A stretch of 33,493 bases of DNA from an uncultured Chitinophagaceae bacterium (GCA_934502905.1 CAKSVK010000017.1:1-33493); one strand, 5' to 3'; counted from the first letter of the stretch, positions 23,197 through 31,455 are shown. Numbers and translations are program-made. The notes: a model not told the origin generated them from the sequence alone.

Positions 23197-23265
23197 TCTG
23201 TCATTCCGACGTAGAAGGAATCTGGTTGTATTCAAGGTAGATGCTTCCTGCGTCAGCATGACAGA
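23197..23265. repeat. Palindromic interspersed repeat, TGTCATTCCGACG type, copy 1
   Basis: The ends TCTGTCAT (23197-23204) and ATGACAGA (23258-23265) are exact inverted complements. The inner parts (CCGACGTAGAAGGAATCT and AGATGCTTCCTGCGTCAGC) are imperfectly complementary, so the 69-bp unit can fold into one long hairpin. I recall similar TGTCATTCCGA units scattered between genes in Bacteroidota genomes. It is non-coding. Confidence 0.8.
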
Positions 23266-23346
23266 TAGTGGTGGGAGAATTTTTCATATTCACCACTGGA
23301 AACGGATAAGAATGTGTGCACGATAATGCAAACTTATTCTTTTGCT

Positions 23347-23410
23347 TGTCATTCCGACGCAGGAGGAATCTGATTGCAGGGAAGACAGATGCTTCTTTCG
23401 TTGACTGTAT
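23347..23410. repeat. Palindromic interspersed repeat, TGTCATTCCGACG type, copy 2
   Basis: The left side matches copy 1 strongly (TGTCATTCCGACGCAGGAGG... then AATCTGATTG and AGATGCTTC), while the right end has decayed and lost the ATGACA terminus. The orientation is the same as copy 1, and the two are about 150 bp apart. Confidence 0.7.
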
Positions 23411-23426
23411 GTGAATACACATACAG
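23405..23426. repeat. Perfect hairpin beyond the efflux operon
   Basis: CTGTATGTG and CACATACAG form 9-bp perfect arms around AATA. It lies 36 bp beyond the stop of the adaptor gene (minus strand). There is no T run on that strand, so it might stabilise the 3' end or help termination. Confidence 0.55.
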
Positions 23427-23461
23427 AGGCAACGGCGGATAGCCCTGTGTGAAAACAACCG

Positions 23462-24592
23462 CTACTCTTCTTCCCCGCTGTTCTTCATCATTGCCAGCAC
23501 GGGATAGGCATTTTTGGTAATGATCGTTTTTCCCTCCAACGGTACATCTTTGCTGCTCACTTCGGTCAACCCACGGTCGCTTAAACCCGGCTCCACGGCT
23601 AGCAACCTGAAATGATTATCCCGGGTAGCTTCCAGGAGGTAGCTGGCGTTACCATGACGTACCACCGCCTCTTCAGGTACGGCTGTTACCGCATTGTTAT
23701 TCACTTCTATGGTAGCAGTGAGGTACATGCCGGGCAACAATTGTTTCGGGCGTTTTTCAAAATGACAGTGCACCAATGCCCGCCGGTCGTCGTCTACATT
23801 TTTAGTTACCAGTAATACCTCGCATTCGTAGGCATTTCCGGGATCATCTACAAACGTCACCCATACTTTTTGTTTTGGTTTTACTTTTGCCAGGTCTTTT
23901 TCGAATACAGTCAACGCGGCATGGATATCATCCGGGTTGATCAGCTCAAACAATACGTCGGAAGGGTTAACATATTTCCCGATATTCACATTTACCCTGG
24001 ATACGAATCCGTTGATAGGGGAGTGGATGGGCACGCTCCGGGAGATGTTCTGATCCGTCAGCTTTTCAGGGCTGATACCTGTCAGGCGCAGCTTTTCTTC
24101 CAGACCGCGCAGGGTTACCTTCAATGAGGTGAACTCTGCTTTCGATTGCTGAAAGACCTTGTCTGCACTTACATTGCTTTTATTCAATGTCTCCTGGCGT
24201 TCATAATCTTTTTCAGCATATTCCAGCCTGGCTTTTGTTACAAGGTAATCCTGCTGCAGTTGTATCATTGCCTGGTCTTCTATAATGGCAATGGTTTCTC
24301 CTTTGCTTACATGCATTCCGGGGAGCAACCGCATTGTTTTCAGGTAACCTCCCAGCGGAAAGCTTACTGATACAATATTTTGCGGTGGCACATCTACAAT
24401 GCCATTTACACGGAGTGTGCTGTTGATGTTGTGCTTTTGTATCACGCCGGTTTCTATGCCGGCATTTTTGATGTGTTCTTCTGTGACTGTTACCTGGTCT
24501 GCCGGTTCTGAAGCCTTTTCTTCATTAGATGCTTTCGGTTCAGAGCAGGCGATGAAGAAAACAGCCGGTAATATATATAAATAATGTTTCAT
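23462..24592 (-). CDS. RND efflux periplasmic adaptor lipoprotein, CzcB/CusB-like
   Basis: Membrane-fusion (HlyD-type) subunit linking an inner-membrane RND pump to an outer-membrane channel. The N-terminus ILPAVFFIAC is a lipoprotein signal with Cys16 as the lipidation site. Barrel-sandwich halves are visible as GYLKTMRLLPGMHVSKGETIAIIED and HSPINGFVSRVNVNIGKYVNPSDVLFELI. Between them lies a coiled-coil hairpin rich in Glu and Lys (QDYLVTKARLEYAEKDYERQ to LRGLEEKL). A beta-barrel domain follows (LTVFEKDLAKVKPKQKVWVTF), then a membrane-proximal part with PEEAVVRHGNASYLL. The 376-aa length is normal. It starts 4 nt after the pump gene and is translated with it. No N-terminal metal-binding Met/His extension is seen. 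Confidence 0.94.
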   Translation of the reverse strand: MKHYLYILPAVFFIACSEPKASNEEKASEPADQVTVTEEHIKNAGIETGVIQKHNINSTLRVNGIVDVPPQNIVSVSFPLGGYLKTMRLLPGMHVSKGETIAIIEDQAMIQLQQDYLVTKARLEYAEKDYERQETLNKSNVSADKVFQQSKAEFTSLKVTLRGLEEKLRLTGISPEKLTDQNISRSVPIHSPINGFVSRVNVNIGKYVNPSDVLFELINPDDIHAALTVFEKDLAKVKPKQKVWVTFVDDPGNAYECEVLLVTKNVDDDRRALVHCHFEKRPKQLLPGMYLTATIEVNNNAVTAVPEEAVVRHGNASYLLEATRDNHFRLLAVEPGLSDRGLTEVSSKDVPLEGKTIITKNAYPVLAMMKNSGEEE

Positions 24593-24596
24593 GATC

Positions 24597-27500
24597 TTAT
24601 TTTCCGTTTAGATATTCCAGTTCGATAATAGTTTGATTGTAGGCATGCAGCGCATCCAGGTATAACAGCTGTATGGATACGGCATTGTTCATCAGCATGG
24701 TCCATTCCAGGTAATTGATGGCGCCATTTGAAAAGCTGAGATCGGCAGAACGGATGATCTGTTCCGATTGATCCAGTCCTGTTTCTTCGTAATAGCGTAC
24801 CTGTTTTTCCTCCCGGATGAATGCCTGCTGCCATTGTTGCAGCTGGTTCTTCACCGATTGTTCGGCTGCCTCTGCCTGTGTCCGGACTACCGTTTCATGT
24901 GCCTGGGCGGCTTTGATGCGCGCTTTGGCAGCACCGTTGAATATCGGTATACCCACCCCGATGGTAGCTGTATGGAACCTGTGTCCGCTACCGTAATATT
25001 TCTGGCTAATGCCATCCGGACTCTGGTAACCGATAATGGACTGATTGCTGTAACCGACAGAGAATTCGGGATTCAGCTTTGCTTTTTCGGTCCCGGTCTG
25101 CGCCACCGCAGCCTGTTCCTGCTGCCGGTTGTACAACACCTCAGGATGCCGGGAAATATTACCCGTATCAAAAAATGGAAGGGTATTTATTTTTAAGCTT
25201 TCATATAACGGTATAACAGGTTCGCTGGTATTCAGGAGCAACTGTAGCCTTCGTTCTTCAATGATCCTGTCGTCCTCCAGCATCCGGCGTTGTACCCGGA
25301 GCTGCTGCAGGTGGGCATCCGCAGTCGTTTTTTCCAGTATATTGGTTTCGCCTGCCTGTTGCCGTAAGGAGGCAGCCTGCTGAAACTTCCCGTATATGGA
25401 ATCCAGCCGGAGCAGGAGCTTTTGTCTCTCCAGTATTTCTGCCAGCCGGAAAAAAGACTGCTTCACCGCCCGGTTCAGGTCAGCCTGTTTCCATTTGACC
25501 AGCTCCTCCTGCACATTCTCCTGTGCGGCATATAATTGTTGCTGGCGTTTGTACACCACCGGCATGCTGAATCCCTGTGTGACAAAAAAGCGGGTATCGT
25601 TCATGGCGCTGCTGATGCCGCCATATTCCGCGCCTGTTTCTGTTTTGGGGGGATCGAAGGTGGAAGACTGCAGCTTTTGCCAGTAGGTGATCTGCTGCCG
25701 CACGGCTTTTAGCTGCAGGTTGCCAAGGTCAGCCTGCTGCAATGCCTGCTCCAGCGTTACCGGCTGCTGCGCGCTAACGGTGAGGGATAACAGTAACAGG
25801 CCGGTGATGATGGGCCGCGGGTTTACCCGGTGTTTTCCGGAAGACCTGGTTTCCATCCACCGGTATAGTACCGGGAGCACCACCAGGGTAAGCAACGTAG
25901 CCGTCACCAGTCCGCCGATCACCACCGTTGCCAGGGGGCGTTGCACTTCCGCACCTACGCTATGGCTGACAGCCATGGGCAAAAAACCCAGCGATGCCAC
26001 GGAGGCCGTCATTAACACCGGTCGCAAACGGGTAAGGGTACCCTGTTCTATGATCTTCCGTATATCGGTCATCCCTTCTTTTTTTAAGCGGTTGAACTCT
26101 GCTATCAATACAATGCCGTTTAAGACCGCTACCCCAAAGAGCGCGATAAATCCTACACCGGCGGAAATGCTGAACGGTAATCCCCGTATCCACAGGGAGA
26201 ATACGCCGCCAATGGCCGATAACGGAATGGCGGAGAAGATCAGTAACCCGTATTTGAGAGAGCCGAAGGCAAAATAAAGCATCAGCAGGATCAGCAGGAG
26301 TGCGGCAGGAACGGCAACGGATAGACGATCTTTAGCCTCCTCCATATTTTCAAATTGCCCCCCATATTTGATATAGTATCCCGATTCCAGCTTCATATGC
26401 CTGCTCACTTTATCCTGCACCTCTTTTACTACCGATTCTATATCCCGGTTGCGTACATTGAAGCCGACAATGATCCTCCTGTGGGCGTTTTCCCTTTGTA
26501 TCTGGTTAGGACCTTCTTTCACAGCGACATCTGCTACCTGGTATAAAGGCACCTGTAACCCTGCCGGTGTGGCGATCAATAGCTGCTGCACATCGCTGAT
26601 GTCTTTTCGGGAAGCGCCATCCAGCCTGACGGCAAGGTCGTAACGTCTTTCGTTTTCGTAAACAACACCGGCTGTTTCCCCGGCAAAGGCAGTTCTGATG
26701 ATACGGTTTACATCGGCTATGTTCAACCGGTAGTGAGCCATGGATGCCCTGTTGTAGCTTACTACTATCTGCGGCAACCCTGTCACCGTTTCTACGTACA
26801 GGTCGCGCACACCGTTTACGCCACCCGTCAGTGTGCCCAGTTCGTTGGCATAGGTGGAAAGCAGGTCGAGATCTTCCCCGAATATCTTGCACACCACATC
26901 CTGTCTTGCGCCCGAGATCAGCTCGTTAAACCGCATCTGCACGGGAAACTGGAATCCTGCAGACAGGCCGGGGATGTCTGCCAGGGCCTTGCTCATTTTA
27001 TCCGCCAGCTCTTCCGTGGTTGTTGCGGAGGTCCATTGGGATGGTGGCTTCAGGGATATCATAATGTCCGTTACTTCCAGTGGCATCGGATCTGTCGGGA
27101 TCTCACTCGCGCCGATGCGGGTGACTATTTTTTCCACCTCCGGGAATCTTTTCTCCAGGATGGCAACCGCTTTTTGTGTCGTGTTGATGGTTTCTGTCAG
27201 CGAGCTTCCCGTCATCAGCCTGGCGTCTACCGCAAAATCACCCTCATTCAGCTCGGGGATAAATTCGCCCCCCAGGCGGCTCATTGCAAAAAAGGAAATG
27301 CCCAGTAATGATAAGCAAATGAAAACAACTGTTTTGGGGAAGGCCAGGGCTTTGTCCAGCAAAGGCTTATACCAGCGGTGGATCCCGGCGACCATTTTAT
27401 CCGCGAACGTATCTTTATGCGACAGCTTTTTGCTCAGCACCAATGAAGTCATCATCGGTACATATGTCAGCGACAATAAAAATGCACCTATCAATGCCAG

Positions 27501-28955
27501 TGATACAGTTTGTGCCATCGGGCGGAACATTTTGCCTTCAATACCGGTAAGGCTTAATATCGGCAAATACACAATGAGGATGATGATCTGCCCGAACACG
27601 GCCGAGCTCATCATTCTCCCCGATGCCTGCTCCACTTCATTGTTCAGCTGTTCCCGGGTGATCTGTGTGGTATGGACCAGCGCTTTTCCGTGATGCAGCT
27701 TGTGCAGGATGGCTTCTACGATAATGACGGCGCCATCCACTATCAACCCGAAATCCAGCGCCCCCAGGCTCATCAGGTTCCCTGAGATGCCGAATATATT
27801 CATCATGGTGATGGCAAAGAGCATCGCCAGGGGGATCACGGAAGCCACGATCAGTCCCGCTCTTGCATTACCGAGGAATAATACCAGCACAAAAATGACG
27901 ATGAGCGCTCCTTCCGCCAGGTTTTTCTTTACCGTATTCATGGAGTTGGTTACCATTTTGGTACGGTCGTAAAATGTTTCCAGCACTATACCTTCCGGTA
28001 GTGTTTTTTTGATCTCTTCTATCCTGGCTTTTACACCATTGACCACGTCGGAGGCATTGGCTCCTTTGAGCATCAATACTACTGCCCCCGCCACCTCGCC
28101 CTGGTCCCTGTAAGTGAGGGCGCCGTACCGGGTGGCATGCCCGATGCGGACATCCGCCACATCTTTTATGTAAACAGGAATACCCTGCGCGGTATGACGG
28201 ATGAAGATGTGGTTGAGCGCTTCCAGGTTTTCCGCCAGCCCTTCCGTCCTGATGAATAAAGCGGTGGGTCCTTTTTCAATATATGCACCGCCTGCGTTTT
28301 CATTATTTTTCTCCAGCGCACTGAATATATCGTCGATGGTTACCCCCATGCTGTTCAGCCGGTTGGATTGTACGGCTATTTCATACTGTTTGAGGTTGCC
28401 CCCAAAGCTGCTCACATCTGCCACGCCGGGGGTACCCAGTAGCTGCCGTCTTACGATCCAGTCCTGTACGGAACGAAGCTCCGTCAGATCGTATTTACCT
28501 TCGTAGCCTTTTTTTGGACGGAGCACGTATTGATAGATCTCGCCGATGCCCGTTGTTACCGGCGCCAGCTCAGGTGTGCCGGCTGAGGGTGGTATCAGTT
28601 CCCGCACCAGTTGCAGCCGTTCACTGATCTGCTGGCGGGCCCAGTATACATCCGTTTTATCGTTGAATACAACGGTGAGAACGGAGAGTCCGAACCGGGA
28701 AATGGAACGCATTTCAACCATGCCGGGAATATTGGCCGTAGCCTGCTCCAGCGGGAATGTGATCAGGCGCTCCACTTCCGGTGCCGCCAGCGAAGGGGAA
28801 ACCGTTATGACCTGTACCTGGTTGCTGGTGATATCCGGCAGCGCATCTATGGAAAGTGTACGAAGGTTCATAACACCTGCTATGATAAGCATAGCAGTGA
28901 ATAAACCTATGATCAGCTTGTTCCTTACGGAAAAGCGAATAATAGCGTTTAACAT
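24597..28955 (-). CDS. czcA: CzcA-type heavy-metal RND pump fused to a TolC-like outer-membrane protein
   Basis: A 1452-aa fusion. Residues 1-~1036 are a complete HME-family RND pump: the first membrane segment, two large periplasmic loops, and the central membrane bundles. The proton-relay segment has Asp401, Asp407 and Glu414 in LDFGLIVDGAVIIVEA, matching the D402/D408/E415 set essential in Cupriavidus CzcA. CusA-type pumps lack this motif, so divalent cations such as Zn, Co or Cd are the likely substrates. After a short linker a second hydrophobic stretch (about 1047-1061, ITGLLLLSLTVSAQ) resembles a signal peptide. It leads into a TolC/OEP domain (~1065-1452) with paired long helices (QPVTLEQALQQADLGN, RAVKQSFFRLAEILERQKLLL, FSVGYSNQS, VGIPIFNGAAKARIKAAQ). 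Such fusions are known in Bacteroidota. The adaptor gene follows by 4 nt. Confidence 0.95.
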   Translation of the reverse strand: MLNAIIRFSVRNKLIIGLFTAMLIIAGVMNLRTLSIDALPDITSNQVQVITVSPSLAAPEVERLITFPLEQATANIPGMVEMRSISRFGLSVLTVVFNDKTDVYWARQQISERLQLVRELIPPSAGTPELAPVTTGIGEIYQYVLRPKKGYEGKYDLTELRSVQDWIVRRQLLGTPGVADVSSFGGNLKQYEIAVQSNRLNSMGVTIDDIFSALEKNNENAGGAYIEKGPTALFIRTEGLAENLEALNHIFIRHTAQGIPVYIKDVADVRIGHATRYGALTYRDQGEVAGAVVLMLKGANASDVVNGVKARIEEIKKTLPEGIVLETFYDRTKMVTNSMNTVKKNLAEGALIVIFVLVLFLGNARAGLIVASVIPLAMLFAITMMNIFGISGNLMSLGALDFGLIVDGAVIIVEAILHKLHHGKALVHTTQITREQLNNEVEQASGRMMSSAVFGQIIILIVYLPILSLTGIEGKMFRPMAQTVSLALIGAFLLSLTYVPMMTSLVLSKKLSHKDTFADKMVAGIHRWYKPLLDKALAFPKTVVFICLSLLGISFFAMSRLGGEFIPELNEGDFAVDARLMTGSSLTETINTTQKAVAILEKRFPEVEKIVTRIGASEIPTDPMPLEVTDIMISLKPPSQWTSATTTEELADKMSKALADIPGLSAGFQFPVQMRFNELISGARQDVVCKIFGEDLDLLSTYANELGTLTGGVNGVRDLYVETVTGLPQIVVSYNRASMAHYRLNIADVNRIIRTAFAGETAGVVYENERRYDLAVRLDGASRKDISDVQQLLIATPAGLQVPLYQVADVAVKEGPNQIQRENAHRRIIVGFNVRNRDIESVVKEVQDKVSRHMKLESGYYIKYGGQFENMEEAKDRLSVAVPAALLLILLMLYFAFGSLKYGLLIFSAIPLSAIGGVFSLWIRGLPFSISAGVGFIALFGVAVLNGIVLIAEFNRLKKEGMTDIRKIIEQGTLTRLRPVLMTASVASLGFLPMAVSHSVGAEVQRPLATVVIGGLVTATLLTLVVLPVLYRWMETRSSGKHRVNPRPIITGLLLLSLTVSAQQPVTLEQALQQADLGNLQLKAVRQQITYWQKLQSSTFDPPKTETGAEYGGISSAMNDTRFFVTQGFSMPVVYKRQQQLYAAQENVQEELVKWKQADLNRAVKQSFFRLAEILERQKLLLRLDSIYGKFQQAASLRQQAGETNILEKTTADAHLQQLRVQRRMLEDDRIIEERRLQLLLNTSEPVIPLYESLKINTLPFFDTGNISRHPEVLYNRQQEQAAVAQTGTEKAKLNPEFSVGYSNQSIIGYQSPDGISQKYYGSGHRFHTATIGVGIPIFNGAAKARIKAAQAHETVVRTQAEAAEQSVKNQLQQWQQAFIREEKQVRYYEETGLDQSEQIIRSADLSFSNGAINYLEWTMLMNNAVSIQLLYLDALHAYNQTIIELEYLNGK

Positions 28956-28974
28956 GCAATTATTTTTGTGCCTT

Positions 28975-29005
28975 AAAAAATGATATTACTTAAAGGATAA
29001 TATCA
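28975..29005 (-). terminator. Terminator- or attenuator-like hairpin before the RND pump gene
   Basis: On the minus strand TGATATTA (29005-28998) pairs with TAATATCA (28988-28981) across a 9-nt loop and is followed by six T residues (28980-28975). The stem starts at the stop codon of the upstream small gene. The stem is AT-rich and weak, so partial read-through into the pump gene would be expected. Confidence 0.5.
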
Positions 29006-29380
29006 GGCACAACGGGGCGGCTGGAAAATATCGAAGGTGGAAAACTGGGGTTTATTGACTTCGTTATAACAAAAGAATTCTGTGGATGGGGGAGGAGGTG
29101 GAAGCACTTTTACCGGGATATGGCAGGGTGCGCAAACACTGACATTTACATGCTGGTGAATGCCTATAAAAGGCAGTGATTCGTGCTGTTCAAAATCATC
29201 ATCATCCTGTATGGGCATCAGGTAGTGGATCTTGATAAACCTGCTGAAGCTCATATCCGGTGTTTCGACCTGGTGCTTTTTAAAATGTTCCATCAGGTAG
29301 GGCACTTTCAAAAGCTGTTCAAACTCCGTAAAAGCGAGCATGTATAAAGAAAGAAATAATATGCCTGTTGCTTTTTTCAA
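29003..29380 (-). CDS. Small exported His/Cys-containing protein of the metal-efflux locus
   Basis: An uncharacterised protein of about 125 aa encoded just before the RND pump gene on the same strand. From the TTG at 29380 it begins MKKATGILFLSLYMLAFTEFE, a good signal-peptide shape; the frame opens earlier at a GTG (29419), and an ATG occurs inside the hydrophobic stretch (29341), so the start is uncertain. The mature part has LLKVPYLMEHFKKHQ, a DDDDFEQHE acidic run, then HQHVNVSVCAPCH, a CxxCH motif close to two His residues, and a Pro-rich end. I recall similar small proteins with an EF..LLK.P.L.EHF motif near Bacteroidota metal-efflux genes. Periplasmic metal or heme binding is possible but unproven. 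Confidence 0.7.
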   Translation of the reverse strand: MKKATGILFLSLYMLAFTEFEQLLKVPYLMEHFKKHQVETPDMSFSRFIKIHYLMPIQDDDDFEQHESLPFIGIHQHVNVSVCAPCHIPVKVLPPPPPSTEFFCYNEVNKPQFSTFDIFQPPRCA

Positions 29381-29709
29381 GGATGTAAATATAGGAAAGA
29401 ATTTGAAAAATTGATGCACGGCATGCCGGGAAGGGAATCTGCGCAGCCGGTGGTGACCCCGTCCGACCGGGTATCCGGGCGGACTTGAATTGAGTAGCCA
29501 GCAAAGTTGTAGGTAAAAATCTTGAATTGCATATTACGTTCATCCCGGAGATTTTCAATGAAATACAGATTGCCCTGTTTCGCATAAACAGCTGCCCGTC
29601 CTGTAGGGATGCCAGGTGATGAGCAGAAAATAAAACCGTTACAGACACATTCATCCCGGACAGGCAGAAAACGACGATCAAACCTCTTCTTTAAAAAGGC
29701 ATTGTGCAT
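29377..29709 (-). CDS. Doubtful small ORF upstream of the metal-efflux operon
   Basis: A 110-codon frame from ATG 29709 that ends in a TGA overlapping the TTG start proposed for the next gene (TTGA). The product has CVCNGFIFCSSPG and the readable stretch GNLYFIENLRDE with FKIFTYNFAGYSIQ, but no signal peptide, no domain I know, and a Pro/Gly/Cys-rich composition. Another frame of 120 codons overlaps it on the same strand. It may be a real small gene, a degraded one, or chance. Confidence 0.25.
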   Translation of the reverse strand: MHNAFLKKRFDRRFLPVRDECVCNGFIFCSSPGIPTGRAAVYAKQGNLYFIENLRDERNMQFKIFTYNFAGYSIQVRPDTRSDGVTTGCADSLPGMPCINFSNSFLYLHP

Positions 29710-29726
29710 ATATCAGCGAAAAACAA

Positions 29727-29750
29727 AAAGTCTGCCGTGCGGCAGACTTT
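29727..29750 (-). terminator. Intrinsic terminator for the 29775-30197 gene
   Basis: Perfect 11-bp arms AAAGTCTGCCG / CGGCAGACTTT separated by 2 nt, followed on the minus strand by TTG and five more T residues. It lies 25 nt past the stop of the gene encoded at 29775-30197. Confidence 0.88.
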
Positions 29751-29774
29751 AAAGGGTATAGCTGTTTTCTCATG

Positions 29775-30197
29775 TTATCCCCGTCCGAATTCGGTCCTGA
29801 GTCCTTTGATCAGCTTGTTTACACTGGCATTGGCCGAATTGAAATGATTGCTGCCGTTTGGACTGCTTTTGTATCTTTTGGATTGCCATATGTTTTTTCC
29901 ATCCCTGGTTTCCATGGTGGCCATTACCTGCACGGATTTTCCGCCCCAGGATGTCCAGGTAACACCGCCATGCGTACCGATTTCCAGCCTTAGTACAAAG
30001 TCAGCCTCTTTTTTAGTATCCGCCACTTTCCAGTAACCCCAGTCAGACAGCTTTTCACGGGTATAAGCAGCTACTTTTTGGGCATCGTCGCTGCTGCCTG
30101 CTGCTACATATACTTTTTTACCTTTTTCAAGGCTTTCCTTTTGTGCCATCAATGTGTGGCAGCAAAGGATCAATGCTAATAACGGGATCAGTTTCAT
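29775..30197 (-). CDS. Exported hypothetical protein
   Basis: A secreted or periplasmic protein of 140 aa. ATG 30197 is chosen because a clear signal peptide begins there (MKLIPLLALILCCHTLMAQ, cleavage after MAQ); the longer frame from 30245 buries it. The mature part has YVAAGSSDDAQKVAAYTREKLSDWGYW, KKEADFVLRLEIGTHGGV, SVQVMATMETRDGKNIWQSKRY and a C-terminal helix NASVNKLIKGLRTEF. This strand-helix pattern recalls periplasmic proteins that compute a small alpha/beta domain (DUF4136-like), where a term like 'DF.L...' precedes the beta sheet, but I would not assign a family. Single gene with its own terminator. Confidence 0.85.
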   Translation of the reverse strand: MKLIPLLALILCCHTLMAQKESLEKGKKVYVAAGSSDDAQKVAAYTREKLSDWGYWKVADTKKEADFVLRLEIGTHGGVTWTSWGGKSVQVMATMETRDGKNIWQSKRYKSSPNGSNHFNSANASVNKLIKGLRTEFGRG

Positions 30198-30303
30198 CTG
30201 TATATTTTTTATTTCACCGGCCGGAATGTCCTGCCTGGTTGCCATTCATGATATAAAGGTCATGCTTGGCCGGGGATATCACAATCGCATGAATCCTTTA
30301 AAT

Positions 30304-30329
30304 TTTTCTACCGGATTACCAGTAGAAAA
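30304..30329. repeat. Inverted repeat TTTTCTAC / GTAGAAAA
   Basis: Perfect 8-bp arms at 30304-30311 and 30322-30329 around a 10-nt spacer. It is in the gap between the divergently placed exported-protein gene and the tRNA. It could be an operator; no regulator is adjacent. Confidence 0.45.
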
Positions 30330-30418
30330 GCGTATGAAAAATCATTGTCCGGCATTCCGGGCTTCTCCCCGTAATGAGATAAACGTTCTATAAAGGAGGA
30401 TCCATTTTGTGAGAAATA

Positions 30419-30451
30419 TTTGTAGGATGAAAAATAATAGCTTTATATTTG
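30419..30451 (+). promoter_or_regulatory. Promoter of tRNA-Leu
   Basis: TTTG (30419-30422), 21 nt, then TATATTTG (30444-30451) is an excellent fit to the Bacteroidota housekeeping promoter. Transcription would start near 30458, about 9 nt before the mature tRNA. Confidence 0.85.
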
Positions 30452-30466
30452 CAACCCCAAAAGGAC

Positions 30467-30548
30467 GCCCGGGTGGCGAAATTGGTAGACGCACCGTCTT
30501 CAGGTGGCGGCGCCGCGAGGTGTGCTGGTTCGAATCCAGTCCCGGGCA
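30467..30548 (+). tRNA. tRNA-Leu (anticodon CAG)
   Basis: An 82-nt class II tRNA reading CUG codons. Acceptor arms GCCCGGG / CCCGGGC pair perfectly. The D arm is GCGAAATTGGTAGACGC. The anticodon stem CCGTC/GGCGG (one T-G pair) encloses the loop TTCAGGT, giving CAG. A long variable arm (CGCCGCGAGGTGTG region) follows. The T arm has TTCGAAT, and the discriminator is A. The 3' CCA is not encoded. A promoter lies upstream and a terminator downstream. Confidence 0.97.
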
Positions 30549-30552
30549 CGTT

Positions 30553-30589
30553 AAAAGTCTTGTAAGTCATTGATTTGCAAGGCTTTTTT
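30553..30589 (+). terminator. Terminator after tRNA-Leu
   Basis: AAAAGTCTTG (30553-30562) pairs with CAAGGCTTTT (30578-30587) with one wobble pair, and the T run continues to 30589. It lies 5 nt after the tRNA. Confidence 0.82.
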
Positions 30590-31133
30590 GTTTTGAAAAA
30601 AACTACTTTTTTACGCTTACTGCCAGTGATTTTGACAAGCAAATGACAAGCAGTTTTTTTCAAGCATCAGCGACTTTCCGCTATGCTTTTTAACGGTAGA
30701 ATTCATAGTAATGTATCACGAAGCGATTCCGCCTTAGCTACAAAATATCTGCGGAGCTGCCCTTTTCAACTCCCCACAATATTAAACAGAAAATGATGGG
30801 CAAAATCTACACACCTCATTGATACCAAATTTTCCTTTTTTTGACAATCATCGGTGAGGTATGAGTCAAATCGATTTTCTCAGACAAGCACGGAATATCA
30901 TAGTAGGTATCTGCCAGCACCTAACGTTGTTTTCCGATAAACTTTGATAACTATTCTTGTTTTAGGTTGCAGAAATAAGTAATTACTCAAGATAAATTAT
31001 ATTTTTGAATCTAAACTAAAACACCGATATCCAATCAATACGCTATCTTTATCTCTAATAATTAATATTTTTTGGGGATGAAGAGAAAACTACTTACGTA
31101 CGTAAGGAAAGCGTGTGTTTAAATTTATAAATC
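30590..31133. other. Gene-poor AT-rich region right of the tRNA
   Basis: About 540 bp with no full gene. A 28-codon frame (30861-30947, MSQIDFLRQARNIIVG..., preceded by GGTGAGGT) reads like the beginning of a protein that stops early. An inverted repeat TTTGAC/GTCAAA (30840-30845 and 30865-30870) overlaps its start. A 14-bp perfect palindrome CTTACGTACGTAAG is at 31093-31106. Composition is clearly more AT-rich than the DNA to the left of the tRNA. Confidence 0.5.
31093..31106. repeat. 14-bp perfect palindrome CTTACGTACGTAAG
   Basis: A symmetrical site in non-coding DNA, 28 bp before the TTG of a small membrane-protein ORF. It could be a binding site for a dimeric regulator or a recombinase; nothing nearby identifies one. 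Confidence 0.5.
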
Positions 31134-31373
31134 TTGTCTGCAAAAACTATTATTTTAATAGCTGTTGACGTTGTAATCTTTATCATCCTGATTAAAGTTA
31201 TTTTTAAAACCGGAAAAGATTTTTTGCGCAGCATTTATTACATACTTTACCCTAACATCTTATCCATCCTGAGAAAGGACTTTGATAATGATGTTAAGTA
31301 TACTTATAAACTACTTTTATTGTTACTGATTCTTTTCATTACAATAGCTTTAGAAGTCAAATTGTTTTACTAA
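31134..31373 (+). CDS. Small two-pass membrane protein
   Basis: A 79-aa ORF that starts at TTG; no ATG is available before the first membrane segment. The first hydrophobic segment (about residues 5-25, IILIAVDVVIFIILIKVIF) and a second (about 61-76, LLLLLILFITIALEV) flank a basic loop with KTGKDFLRSIYYI and ILRKDFDNDVKYTYK. No family is recognised. The amino-acid pattern and the absence of competing frames support a real gene, but the start codon and lack of a clear ribosome-binding site lower confidence. Small membrane proteins are common in toxin-immunity regions, of which this may be the outer edge. Confidence 0.45.
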   Translation: MSAKTIILIAVDVVIFIILIKVIFKTGKDFLRSIYYILYPNILSILRKDFDNDVKYTYKLLLLLLILFITIALEVKLFY

Positions 31374-31455
31374 TCTACCCCTAAGAAGAGAGCTTCGTTC
31401 TTATTAGTCACTCTTCCGAATACGTACCTCTGTCGATTTCTTTTATTATAGGCTT

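Noticed and set aside
23197..23410. CRISPR array suggested by the two similar segments
   Set aside because: There are only two copies, the spacing is irregular, each unit is a long palindrome, and no cas genes are present. They fit a dispersed palindromic repeat.
25687..28983. Long plus-strand frames (up to 279 codons) opposite the RND pump gene
   Set aside because: They are antisense shadows of a well-supported RND-TolC gene, with Ser/Thr/Met-rich composition and no domains.
30467..30589. A defined attachment site (attL/attR pair) at tRNA-Leu
   Set aside because: No second copy of the tRNA 3' sequence is found in the window, so an attachment site cannot be supported.
30388..30663. A 91-codon minus-strand frame across the tRNA
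   Set aside because: It is the antisense of tRNA-Leu; the encoded GFEPAHLAAPPPEDGAS stretch is the well-known artefact of reading tRNA genes backwards.
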